Origin: Acidimicrobiaceae bacterium
GTDB taxonomy: Bacteria > Actinomycetota > Acidimicrobiia > Acidimicrobiales > Aldehydirespiratoraceae
Direction of reading: 5' to 3'
NCBI GenBank assembly: GCA_009845995.1
Contig: VXYK01000033.1
Location: forward strand, 11,968 to 56,150
Length of the DNA stretch: 44,183 bases
Of the stretch, positions 33,954-41,353 are shown one piece after another. The notes beneath the pieces are model-generated. The model saw nothing but the letters and a program-made list of their open reading frames with translations, made no database searches and was not told the origin of the DNA. Numbering within the stretch: position 1 is the first letter of the stretch; every line of letters starts with the position of its first letter. A program made the position numbers and the translations under genes.

Positions 33954-33978
33954 GTCTGGTCCGACCATCTTGCCAGAC
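33954..33978. repeat. inverted repeat abutting the right direct repeat
   Basis: GTCTGG at 33954-33959 and CCAGAC at 33973-33978 are perfectly complementary across a 13-nt loop, ending 3 bp before the 29-bp direct repeat. They could be a recombinase or terminator element at the junction. Confidence 0.6.
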
Positions 33979-33981
33979 GGA

Positions 33982-34010
33982 CAATGGGCCGTTGTCGCCA
34001 TCTGGGATTA
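33982..34010. repeat. 29-bp direct repeat, right copy
   Basis: Identical to 28504-28532. In this copy the frame of the ImuB tail is preserved (GQWAVVAIWD) and is followed by a TAG stop, but the upstream sequence is not imuB. The next gene starts at 34022. Confidence 0.95.
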
Positions 34011-34021
34011 GCGTTGCAGAA

Positions 34022-35239
34022 GTGGGATCAGAAGCGGCTGGTGAGACTTCATTGAGCGGCAACGAGCTTGTGCGGGACCGTGCCCGCACCGAGCGTTGGT
34101 TCATACGCCGCGGACTTCCACATCTGATCGATCACTATTCGGTTCGTGAAGATGTGCTGACGCGGATGTTCCCCTTCCTCGCCTTCGTGGTGCTTCTGGA
34201 ACTGTTCCTGGCTTTCGGCGACCGCTGGTCCGGCTGGGCGCAGGCGGCGGTTTTCGTGGGCTGCGTCGCTTTGGGGGTTGGGGCGTTCGCTCTGATCAAC
34301 CGGATCCGCGGGCGTCGGCTGGTTCAACTCCCAGACCGGGTGGGAACACTGGAGATAGTCCTGTACCTCCTGCTTCCTGCAGTGCCGACTGCTGTCGGTT
34401 CGCAAACGGCGGTCACCGAGAACGTGCTCGTCGTCCTGGTGTTCAATGTGCTCGTCCTGCTTGTGGCCTTCGTGGTGACCTCCTGGGGGCTGTTGCCCAT
34501 GATCCGCTGGTCGATCGGGCAGTTGAAGGCACAGATCGGCGACATTGCGAACCTGACCATGAAGTCGTTGCCGATCCTGTTGATCTTCTCGGCTTTCATC
34601 TTCTTGAACGCGGAGATGTGGCAGGTGGCCAACGACTTCACGTTGCCGTACTTCGCCGCTGTGGTAGCTCTGATCGTGTTCATCGGCTCCGGTTTTGTGA
34701 TGTTGTCGGTGCGAAGGCTCACCGTTGACCTGGCTCGTTTCGAACGCTGGTCCGATGTGCGTGAGCGCAGCGTCGACACGCCTGTGGAGCAGATGGTGCC
34801 AGATGACGAAGCACCCGCTCCCGACGCGCCGAGGCTGCACCGACGTGCCGAATACAACGTTGCCCTGCTTCTGTTCGCGTCCCAAGCAATTCAGATTCTG
34901 CTGGTGGCCTTGGTGATCACCGTCTTCTACGTGCTGTTCGGCCTGTTGACCGTTCGTGAGGAGACTCTGCTGCAGTGGACCACGGCGACTGAGCTGACAA
35001 GCAGTGTCGATTGGGCGTCTCGCTGGTCGATCTGGGGCGGCGAACTCATATTCAGCCGCCAGTTGGTGTTGGTGTCGGCGTTCATCGGATTGATGTCAGG
35101 TCTGCAGTTCGCGGTGCAGATCGTGACTGACACCGCCTACCGAGATGAGTTCGCCGAGGACATGACCAGCGAGATCCGTGAAGCACTCGCGGTGCGCGCT
35201 GTCTACTACCGACGGTTGGTTCTCGACGGTTCGGGTTAG
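34022..35239 (+). CDS. polytopic membrane protein of unknown function
   Basis: Not recognised as a named family. The frame from a GTG at 34022 gives 405 residues; a TTG at 34052 is an alternative. A basic, soluble N-terminus (RDRARTERWFIRRGLPHLI) is followed by about eight hydrophobic segments, among them FPFLAFVVLLELFLAF, LEIVLYLLLPAVPTAVG, VLVVLVFNVLVLLVAFVV, LPILLIFSAFIFL and LLLFASQAIQILLVALVI. An acidic cytoplasmic loop (EQMVPDDEAPAPDAP) divides the protein about two thirds along. It begins 11 bp after the right direct repeat, so it is probably the original downstream neighbour of imuB. The 161 bp to the ABC genes show no clear promoter. Confidence 0.8.
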   Translation: MGSEAAGETSLSGNELVRDRARTERWFIRRGLPHLIDHYSVREDVLTRMFPFLAFVVLLELFLAFGDRWSGWAQAAVFVGCVALGVGAFALINRIRGRRLVQLPDRVGTLEIVLYLLLPAVPTAVGSQTAVTENVLVVLVFNVLVLLVAFVVTSWGLLPMIRWSIGQLKAQIGDIANLTMKSLPILLIFSAFIFLNAEMWQVANDFTLPYFAAVVALIVFIGSGFVMLSVRRLTVDLARFERWSDVRERSVDTPVEQMVPDDEAPAPDAPRLHRRAEYNVALLLFASQAIQILLVALVITVFYVLFGLLTVREETLLQWTTATELTSSVDWASRWSIWGGELIFSRQLVLVSAFIGLMSGLQFAVQIVTDTAYRDEFAEDMTSEIREALAVRAVYYRRLVLDGSG

Positions 35240-35400
35240 GGCAGGTCGTCTACTGTCAAGGCGTCTACGGCCAGGGCGACACCGGACATGGCGTGCTGCC
35301 GGCCGTCCGCGATGGCGAGACTCACAAATGCAGGTTTCACGCCCAATCAATGATATTGGTGATGTTGTGCTCCGCGACCGTGAATCCTGCGTTGTGATCG

Positions 35401-37320
35401 ATGACGGCTGTTAAGCCCTCGCTCGGATCTGCTGAACGGCCAACCTCGGTAGCCACACCGCAGTTGGCCCGCTATGTCACCCCGCAGGGTCGTCCCAATC
35501 CCGATGTTTCGAAGGGCTGGCTGCGCCGGCTGTGGCCCGTCGTCTCGCCGATGAAGTGGGGTTTGGCGGTTGCTGTTGGCGGCACAGCTGTAGGGATGCT
35601 GGTTCGCACCGTCATCCCGGCGGTCTTGATGTTGGCGGTGGACAATGCGCTCGACGACCGCACAGCTGCGATCGGCCCCTATGCCTGGGTCTTGGCGGCT
35701 TTGACGATCATTGGATTCGCGACTGGTTACGCGGCGCGGGTACAGATGTTCAAGGTTGCGTTTCGGGTGGAGACCGCACTGCGTCATGCGGTGTTCGATC
35801 ACCTCTCGCGGCTCTCGGCCTCCTTCTACGACACCAGCGAAACCGGCCAGCTGTTGGCGAGGGCCAACGGCGATATCCGCGCCGTGCAGATGTTCTTGAA
35901 CTTCGGTCCGTTCATGACGTTGTCGTTGGTTTCTTTGGTGTTCGCCCTGGCGCTCATGCTCGCGGTGAGCGTGCCGTTGACTTTGGTGACCGTGCTGCCG
36001 GTCCCGGTGGTCGCCTACATCGGACTCAAGAGTCGGCATCCTCAGCTTCCGGTGTGGTGGTTGGTGATGGCCCGCCAAGCTGACGTTGCCACGCTCACCG
36101 AAGAGAACATTGCCGGCGTGCGCGTGGTGAAGAGCTTTGCCGGTGAACGCCACGAGGTTCGCAGGATGGCAGGGGTTGCTGATCAGCTCCGCTGGGCTCA
36201 GGTGAAGGGTGCTGACGTGTCCGCACGTTTCATTCCCGCGCTCGAGCATCTGCCTCGCCTCGGCCTTGTGGTCGTGCTGCTCTACGGGGGTTTGTTGGCA
36301 GAACAAGAACAGATCGGTGTCGGCGCGCTGATCGCGTTCAGTTCGTACGTGATGATTCTGCAGGTTCCCTTCCGCTTCATCGGTCACCTGATCCAGATGG
36401 GACAAAGAGCCAAAGCTTCGGCGCTGCGGGTGTATGAGATTTTCGATCAGCCGATTGATGTCGTCGAGTCGCCCGACGCGGTGGACATTGACGGCGGTCC
36501 GGGCCGGGTCGAGTTTCGCGATGTGCGGTTCGGCTATGGCGCCGATCACGACGTGTTGCAGGATTTCAGCCTTGACATCGCGCCGGGCGAAACGGTCGCG
36601 ATCGTGGGGGAGACCGCTTCGGGCAAGTCCACGGTGGCCCGGCTGCTGCCTCGCTTCTACGACGTGCGTGACGGTTCGGTGCTAATCGACGGCATTGATA
36701 TCCGTCAGGCGACCCTCGACAGTCTCCGCCGGACAGTCGGGGTGGTGCTCGATGACCCGTTCCTGTTCTCGATGTCGGTTCGCGACAATATTGCTTTCGC
36801 CGACCCGACCGCTTCTGACGAGTCCGTGCGGGCAGCGGCCGCCGCGGCGCAAGCTCTGGAGTTCATCGAAGAACTCGAGCACGGATTCGATGAGGTGCTC
36901 GGTGAACGGGGCTACACCCTGTCGGGGGGTCAGCGTCAACGGATTTCGTTGGCGCGGGCGTTGCTGCACGACCCGCAGGTCCTGGTACTCGACGACGCCA
37001 CCAGTGCCATAGACGCCGGTGTTGAAGAGCGGATCCACTCGGCGCTTCGTCATGCGATGGTTGACCGAACGGTGATTGTTATCGCTCACCGTTTGTCGAC
37101 GATTGCGCTTGCGGATCGAGTAGTGCTGCTTGAACACGGCCGGGTCGTGGCGAGCGGAACTCACGCAGATCTGCTCGTTGACGAACCGAAGTACCGTGAG
37201 CTCCTCGAGCATTTTGACGACGAATCAAACGACGGTGCGGATGTTGAATCGTCTGACGGTTCGGGTTTGGGCGCCGGCGCTGACGCCGGTTCGGGCGATG
37301 AGAGCGGGGCCAAGCCATGA
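35401..37320 (+). CDS. ABC exporter half-transporter, subunit 1 (degenerate ATP site)
   Basis: Fused membrane-ATPase subunit of 639 residues. Six membrane helices (about residues 45-310) precede the nucleotide domain with Walker A GETASGKST (about 403-411), signature LSGGQ (507-511), Walker B LVLDDATSAID, and the H-loop in IAHRLST. The catalytic Walker B glutamate is aspartate here (LDDAT) and the Q-loop glutamine is replaced (VVLDDPFLF). The signature is canonical. These features mark the degenerate partner of a heterodimeric type IV exporter (TM287/288-like). The last about 45 residues are a low-complexity Asp/Gly/Ser tail. The stop overlaps the ATG of the second subunit (ATGA). The exported compound is unknown. 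Confidence 0.93.
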   Translation: MTAVKPSLGSAERPTSVATPQLARYVTPQGRPNPDVSKGWLRRLWPVVSPMKWGLAVAVGGTAVGMLVRTVIPAVLMLAVDNALDDRTAAIGPYAWVLAALTIIGFATGYAARVQMFKVAFRVETALRHAVFDHLSRLSASFYDTSETGQLLARANGDIRAVQMFLNFGPFMTLSLVSLVFALALMLAVSVPLTLVTVLPVPVVAYIGLKSRHPQLPVWWLVMARQADVATLTEENIAGVRVVKSFAGERHEVRRMAGVADQLRWAQVKGADVSARFIPALEHLPRLGLVVVLLYGGLLAEQEQIGVGALIAFSSYVMILQVPFRFIGHLIQMGQRAKASALRVYEIFDQPIDVVESPDAVDIDGGPGRVEFRDVRFGYGADHDVLQDFSLDIAPGETVAIVGETASGKSTVARLLPRFYDVRDGSVLIDGIDIRQATLDSLRRTVGVVLDDPFLFSMSVRDNIAFADPTASDESVRAAAAAAQALEFIEELEHGFDEVLGERGYTLSGGQRQRISLARALLHDPQVLVLDDATSAIDAGVEERIHSALRHAMVDRTVIVIAHRLSTIALADRVVLLEHGRVVASGTHADLLVDEPKYRELLEHFDDESNDGADVESSDGSGLGAGADAGSGDESGAKP

Positions 37321-39215
37321 GCATGGCCGGATGGGGCGGAATCGCCGACACAGGATTTTCGGGAGTGCCCCCGGAGGTTCAAGCCCAGGTTGAGGCCTAT
37401 ATGGACGAGGGGCCTCCAGAGGTGGCGGAGGTTCCTCCGCCGTTCAGCCACAGCGACTACGACCGCCACGTGTTCTCCATGAGACACTTTCTGCGGCCCT
37501 TCAGCGCGGCGCTCATCGGGGTGTTCTTGCTGGTTGCCCTGGAGGCCGTTCTAAGCCAGGCCGGTCCGGTGCTGTTGCAGATAACCATTGACGACGGCGT
37601 CCGCGCCGGTGACCGCTCGGTGGTCGTCACCATGGGCCTGATCTTCGGGTTGCTGGTACCGGTTTCAATCGGGGTGGGGGTGCTCAAGACGATGTCAGCG
37701 GGTCGGGTGGGCGCCACGATCATGGCGAGGCTGCGTGTTGCTCTGTTCTCCCATTTTCAGCGTCTCAGCGTCGAGTATTACGCCAACGAGCGTCCCGGGC
37801 GGTTGCTGAGCCGGATGACGAGCGATCTCGAACCGCTCCAGCAACTGTTCCAACAAGGCCTCGTTCAGCTCGCAGTGCAAGGAGTGACGCTTGTTGCGAT
37901 CACCATCGTTCTGTTCGTCCTCAATCCGCTGTTGGCGGTCATCACTTTGGTGGTAGTCGTTCCGGGCACGTTGTTGATGTCGCTGTGGTACAGGCATCAA
38001 GCGCAACTGGCTCAGATCCGGGTACGCGACACCATCGCCAACGTCCTCGCTCATCTGCAGGAGAGCCTTGCCGGGATCCGGATAGTGACCGCGCACAACC
38101 GCCGCGAGAGGGTTGTGGTCGAGCACCAGAATGAGGCGGGAGAATACCTCGACGCCAACGACCGCACAGCCTTTCTCAACGGCGTGTACGGACCTGGAGC
38201 CGAGGCGATGGGGCCCCTGTCGCAGATGATCCTGATGGTGATCGGCGGAAAGTTGGTTCTCGACGGGCGTGTGACGATCGGGGAGTTGAGCGCTTTCCTG
38301 CTCTATGTGGCCGCTTTTTTCGCTCCGATAACCGAACTTGTGGGTCTCTACAACGTGTATCAGCAGGGGCGAGCCTCGGTTGTGAAGCTGAGGGAGGTGT
38401 TCGCCACCGAGCCGAGCGTCGTCGAGTCGCCCGACTCCTACGAGTTGCCCGTGGTGAAGGGGCATATCCGTCTTGATGGCGTGACCTTCGGCTACGACGA
38501 TGACGACCCGGTGGTGACGGACGTGAATCTGGAGTTCATGCCGGGGGAGACCATCGCGGTCGTCGGCCCCACCGGTGCGGGCAAATCGACGATAGCCAAG
38601 CTGCTGAACCGGTTTTACGACCCACGTGTCGGGACTGTCACCATCGACGGCCATGACTTGAAACAAGTGACGATCGAGTCGCTGCGTTCTCAGATAGGTG
38701 TCGTCCCTCAGGAGCCGTTCTTGTTTGCGGGTTCGATTCGGGACAACCTGCTGTTGGGGTGCCGTGGAGTTGACGACGAAGTCTTGATCGACGCCTGTCA
38801 TCAAGTTGGACTCAGCCGTCTGCTTGAACGGCTTCCCGATGGCCTCGACACCCCCTGCCATGAGCGTGGCGTCTCCCTGTCGGCGGGTGAGCGGCAACTT
38901 CTGGCTCTTGCACGAGCCTTTTTGTCACAGCCCCGGGTTCTGGTTCTCGACGAGGCGACATCATCGCTTGATTTGCGCACGGAGCAGGCGGTTGAGGCTG
39001 CGCTCGACGTGGTGCTGGCTGGTCGTACGGCGGTGATAATCGCTCACCGTCTGCAAACCACAATGCGCGCCGATCGCATAGTGGTGATCGCCGACGGTGG
39101 TGTCGCCGAGTCCGGTACCCGTGCGGAGCTGATCGCCGCAGACGGATATTTCGCCCGAATGTGGGCCGCCGGAGCCCCGGCAGTCCAGGGGTCCAACGGA
39201 TCAGGCTCGGCCTAG
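37317..39215 (+). CDS. ABC exporter half-transporter, subunit 2 (consensus Walker B)
   Basis: Partner subunit of 632 residues with an N-terminal Pro/Glu-rich stretch, six membrane helices, then Walker A GPTGAGKST, Q-loop PQEPFLF, Walker B LVLDEATSSLD with the catalytic Glu, and H-loop IAHRLQT. Its signature is LSAGE instead of LSGGQ (residues 521-525). The subunit-1 LSGGQ together with this Walker A/B gives one active site. This degenerate signature pairs with subunit 1's altered Walker B to form the inactive site. It is coupled to subunit 1 by a 4-nt overlap. The stop TAG overlaps the stop of the convergent amidohydrolase (shared CTAG at 39212-39215). Confidence 0.93.
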   Translation: MSMAGWGGIADTGFSGVPPEVQAQVEAYMDEGPPEVAEVPPPFSHSDYDRHVFSMRHFLRPFSAALIGVFLLVALEAVLSQAGPVLLQITIDDGVRAGDRSVVVTMGLIFGLLVPVSIGVGVLKTMSAGRVGATIMARLRVALFSHFQRLSVEYYANERPGRLLSRMTSDLEPLQQLFQQGLVQLAVQGVTLVAITIVLFVLNPLLAVITLVVVVPGTLLMSLWYRHQAQLAQIRVRDTIANVLAHLQESLAGIRIVTAHNRRERVVVEHQNEAGEYLDANDRTAFLNGVYGPGAEAMGPLSQMILMVIGGKLVLDGRVTIGELSAFLLYVAAFFAPITELVGLYNVYQQGRASVVKLREVFATEPSVVESPDSYELPVVKGHIRLDGVTFGYDDDDPVVTDVNLEFMPGETIAVVGPTGAGKSTIAKLLNRFYDPRVGTVTIDGHDLKQVTIESLRSQIGVVPQEPFLFAGSIRDNLLLGCRGVDDEVLIDACHQVGLSRLLERLPDGLDTPCHERGVSLSAGERQLLALARAFLSQPRVLVLDEATSSLDLRTEQAVEAALDVVLAGRTAVIIAHRLQTTMRADRIVVIADGGVAESGTRAELIAADGYFARMWAAGAPAVQGSNGSGSA

Positions 39216-40429
39216 AGGGCGGCCGAGTCCATGTCGGCGCTCAGTGTTGCGCCGGCTAGAAGCGAACTCTCTTCGCTCTCGACCGGGGTGTGCAGCTCTT
39301 CGAAAGTGGGCCCGTACTCGGCAGCCAGCGGGGCGAGTGCGTCGAGGTCGAAGCCGTACAGGCGAGCCGCGTTGCCTGCGAGCATCTTGCGGCACTCGGC
39401 TTCGTCGAGCGCCGAGAAGCGGCGCCGGAGGTGCTCGCGAGTGTGGGGGCTGGTGCCCTCATCGTGGGGGTAGTCGCTGCCCCACATGAAATGGTCGACG
39501 CCGACTTCATAGCGGCAAGCGATGTCGGCCTCGCTTGGACCCGACACACCGACCCAGCAGTTCCGGGCGAACATCTCCGATGCCAGCATTGAAGGCAACA
39601 CGCCTCTGTCGTATTTGATCTCACCGGTCTCACCGGTGGCGCGGATGGTTTTGATCGTAGCGTCGAGCTGATTCAGCAGCGGTGGGATCCAGGCGCTGCC
39701 GATCTCGGTGAGGATGAAGTTGAGACGCTCGAAGCGCTCGAACACCGCCCCCATGATCAAGTGAACCAGCGGGCGTTGCGTGTAGAAACCGACTTCGTTG
39801 ATGTAGAGCAGCATTGAGATCGGGTACTTCCCATAGTCGGGATTGCCGGTGCCTGAATGCATGTTGACCGGCACTTCGAGGTCTTCGATGACTTCCCAGA
39901 GCCGGTCGTGGACAGGGTCGTACAGCGGTTTCACCCATTTGACGTCGGGGGCGATGTTTGGGAGCAGGATCCCGCCGCGCAGCCCGTTCTCCTTGATCCA
40001 CTTGACGTCTTCGATGGCGTCGTCGACATCGTTGAGAAAGATCTGACCGACACCGGCGCGCCGTTCGCCGAACTCGTCGCAGAAGTCCTTGAGCCAGCGG
40101 TTGTGGGCTTGGATGCCGGCTCTCCGTTTGGCATATTCCTCGGGTTTGGGAGGCTGAGCGAACAATACGAAGCTGGGGAAGAACGGGGGCACCGTGTTGG
40201 GGAAGACGACCTCGCCGACCACCCCCTCGCCGAGTTGCGTCGTGTTGCGCATTTCGTTGTCCCAGTTGCGCAGTCGTCTGTCGTCTCCGAGGTCTTTGTA
40301 GGGGTTCTTGTAAAGGCCGCGCCAAGCATCGAACTCCTCGTGCCAGGCGGAGTCGAGATATTCGCGGTACGCGCTGTGGCTGCCGCCGGCGTGGGTATCG
40401 GCAGAAATCACCGTGTAGTTGTCGGTCAT
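39212..40429 (-). CDS. amidohydrolase family 2 (ACMSD-like TIM-barrel hydrolase)
   Basis: TIM-barrel metal-dependent hydrolase/decarboxylase of 405 residues. It has SADTHAG at the N-terminus (a variant of the usual DxHxH metal strand, with one histidine missing), NMHSGTGN in the middle, ILTEIGSAWIPPLL and the catalytic WGSDYPHDEGTSP. The last 30 residues are an acidic extension. It likely hydrolyses or decarboxylates a cyclic acid. The substrate is unknown, and it is not closely similar to the amidohydrolase at 163. The ATG at 40429 is chosen because the family domain begins at once after it. A longer frame to 40555 would overlap the antitoxin gene. Confidence 0.88.
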   Translation of the reverse strand: MTDNYTVISADTHAGGSHSAYREYLDSAWHEEFDAWRGLYKNPYKDLGDDRRLRNWDNEMRNTTQLGEGVVGEVVFPNTVPPFFPSFVLFAQPPKPEEYAKRRAGIQAHNRWLKDFCDEFGERRAGVGQIFLNDVDDAIEDVKWIKENGLRGGILLPNIAPDVKWVKPLYDPVHDRLWEVIEDLEVPVNMHSGTGNPDYGKYPISMLLYINEVGFYTQRPLVHLIMGAVFERFERLNFILTEIGSAWIPPLLNQLDATIKTIRATGETGEIKYDRGVLPSMLASEMFARNCWVGVSGPSEADIACRYEVGVDHFMWGSDYPHDEGTSPHTREHLRRRFSALDEAECRKMLAGNAARLYGFDLDALAPLAAEYGPTFEELHTPVESEESSLLAGATLSADMDSAAL

Positions 40430-40522
40430 GCCCTCAGCTTGACGGCTCGACCAACGCCCGGGCAAATGCCTACCACACCGTAATTCCTCGCGAGGGCCGT
40501 GGTTTTCCCGCACGATATGGTT

Positions 40523-40544
40523 ATGTGGTACATTCATTAGATGA
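40523..40544 (+). promoter_or_regulatory. paired palindromes and -10 box at the vapBC start (candidate operator)
   Basis: Two adjacent 11-bp palindromes with 4-bp arms, ATGT-ggt-ACAT (40523-40533) and TCAT-tag-ATGA (40534-40544), cover a TACATT -10-like hexamer (40529-40534) and run into the antitoxin ATG. This is the arrangement expected for autorepression by an AbrB-type antitoxin with its toxin. The transcript would start at or near the ATG. No convincing -35 was found. Confidence 0.5.
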
Positions 40545-40786
40545 GTGGTAGTCATAGTGTAGTTATGGGAGATAGAGGTCGGATCGTTCTACCCGCGGGT
40601 GTGCGTCGGCGTGCCGGACTGTCTGAGGGAACGCCGTTGGTGCTGTTGGAGACTTCTGATGGTCTGGTGTTGTTGACTCGCAAGCAGTTGCAGTCTCGGG
40701 TCCGTAGCGAACTGGCGGGACTGGACTTGGTGAGCGATCTGGTTGCCGAGCGACGCCGAGACGCTTCAAGCGAGGATGCCCTGTGA
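40541..40786 (+). CDS. vapB: AbrB/MazE-type antitoxin (VapB-like)
   Basis: Antitoxin of 81 residues. The N-terminal swapped-hairpin DNA-binding domain is VVMGDRGRIVLPAGVRRRAGL followed by GTPLVLLETSDGLVLL (SpoVT-AbrB fold), and a charged C-terminal helix (VRSELAGLDLVSDLVAERRRDA) would wrap the toxin. It neutralises the adjacent PIN-domain toxin and represses the operon. The ATG at 40541 is used; an in-frame ATG at 40565 is an alternative that would leave the domain just intact. The stop overlaps the toxin GTG (GTGA). Confidence 0.88.
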   Translation: MSGSHSVVMGDRGRIVLPAGVRRRAGLSEGTPLVLLETSDGLVLLTRKQLQSRVRSELAGLDLVSDLVAERRRDASSEDAL

Positions 40787-41151
40787 GCGTGGTGCTCGAC
40801 GCTTCGGCGATTCTTGCCTTCGTTCAAGGTGAGCCTGGAACTGCGATGGTTGAATCAGCGTTAGTTGATGATCCCAGATGCAGCGCCGTCAACTGGTCAG
40901 AGGTGGCGCAGAAGGTGCTTGGAGCTGGCCGTGATTGGGATCTGGTCAGGGGCCTGCTCTTGAGCTACGACATTGAGGTCGAACCCGTGATCGCGGCTGA
41001 CGCCGAATGGGCCGCCCGTCGCTGGAAACCCGGCGAGGGACTCTCCATGGCCGACCGTCTGTGCCTCGCCCTTGCCGAACGCCTCGACTGTGATGTCCTG
41101 ACCGCCGACCACGCCTGGCACCCTTCCCCCCGCGTCACCCAAATCCGCTGA
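40783..41151 (+). CDS. vapC: PIN-domain ribonuclease toxin (VapC-like)
   Basis: Toxin of 122 residues with the four PIN acidic positions Asp6 (VVLDASAI), Glu40 (NWSEVAQ), Asp91 (SMADRLCLALA) and Asp109 (LTADHAW), which coordinate Mg2+ for RNA cleavage. VapC toxins typically cut tRNA or the sarcin-ricin loop of 23S rRNA; the target here is unknown. Translation is coupled to the antitoxin through the GTGA overlap, giving antitoxin-first order. The pair sits at the start of an accessory stretch followed by the helicase gene, with 202 bp of AT-richer non-coding sequence between them in which I see no clear gene. Confidence 0.92.
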   Translation: MSVVLDASAILAFVQGEPGTAMVESALVDDPRCSAVNWSEVAQKVLGAGRDWDLVRGLLLSYDIEVEPVIAADAEWAARRWKPGEGLSMADRLCLALAERLDCDVLTADHAWHPSPRVTQIR

Positions 41152-41353
41152 CCCGCACGCTAGATCCCATGGAATCCGAAAAGGGTGACGGAGTCTCTTG
41201 TGAATTTGGCGGCAGTCATGCGTAATGGTGGCTCGCCTCGAATTTGCAACCAGTTGCACGATATGAGGGCGTTTCGTGTCGTTCGTCTGCATACGTCGGC
41301 AACAAGTTGGTCTATTGTTCGCTGGTTCGATCAGCAATTGCGGATGTAGGTTT

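Larger units (their letters stand above)
28533..33981. mobile_element. defence island between 29-bp direct repeats, inserted at the 3' end of imuB
   Basis: The segment contains only minus-strand defence genes (NTPase/nuclease, MT-A70 methyltransferase, BglII-like endonuclease) and is bounded by 29-bp direct repeats that copy the 3' end of imuB. The left copy leaves imuB intact. The right copy ends 11 bp before the next plus-strand gene, suggesting that the ancestral order was imuB then the membrane protein gene at 34022. No integrase, transposase or terminal inverted repeats are seen. The right part, especially 33.8-33.95 kb, is more AT-rich than the flanks. The NTPase gene is cut at the right border, so the island seems to have been trimmed. 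Confidence 0.75.

Noticed and set aside
28533..33981. Insertion by a classical IS transposon
   Set aside because: No transposase gene, no matching terminal inverted repeats at both ends, and a 29-bp repeat is too long for a usual target-site duplication.
33473..34021. Upstream extension of the membrane protein frame through the island junction
   Set aside because: The frame merely stays open through the 29-bp repeat and antisense to the NTPase fragment; membrane-protein-like sequence starts only after 34022.
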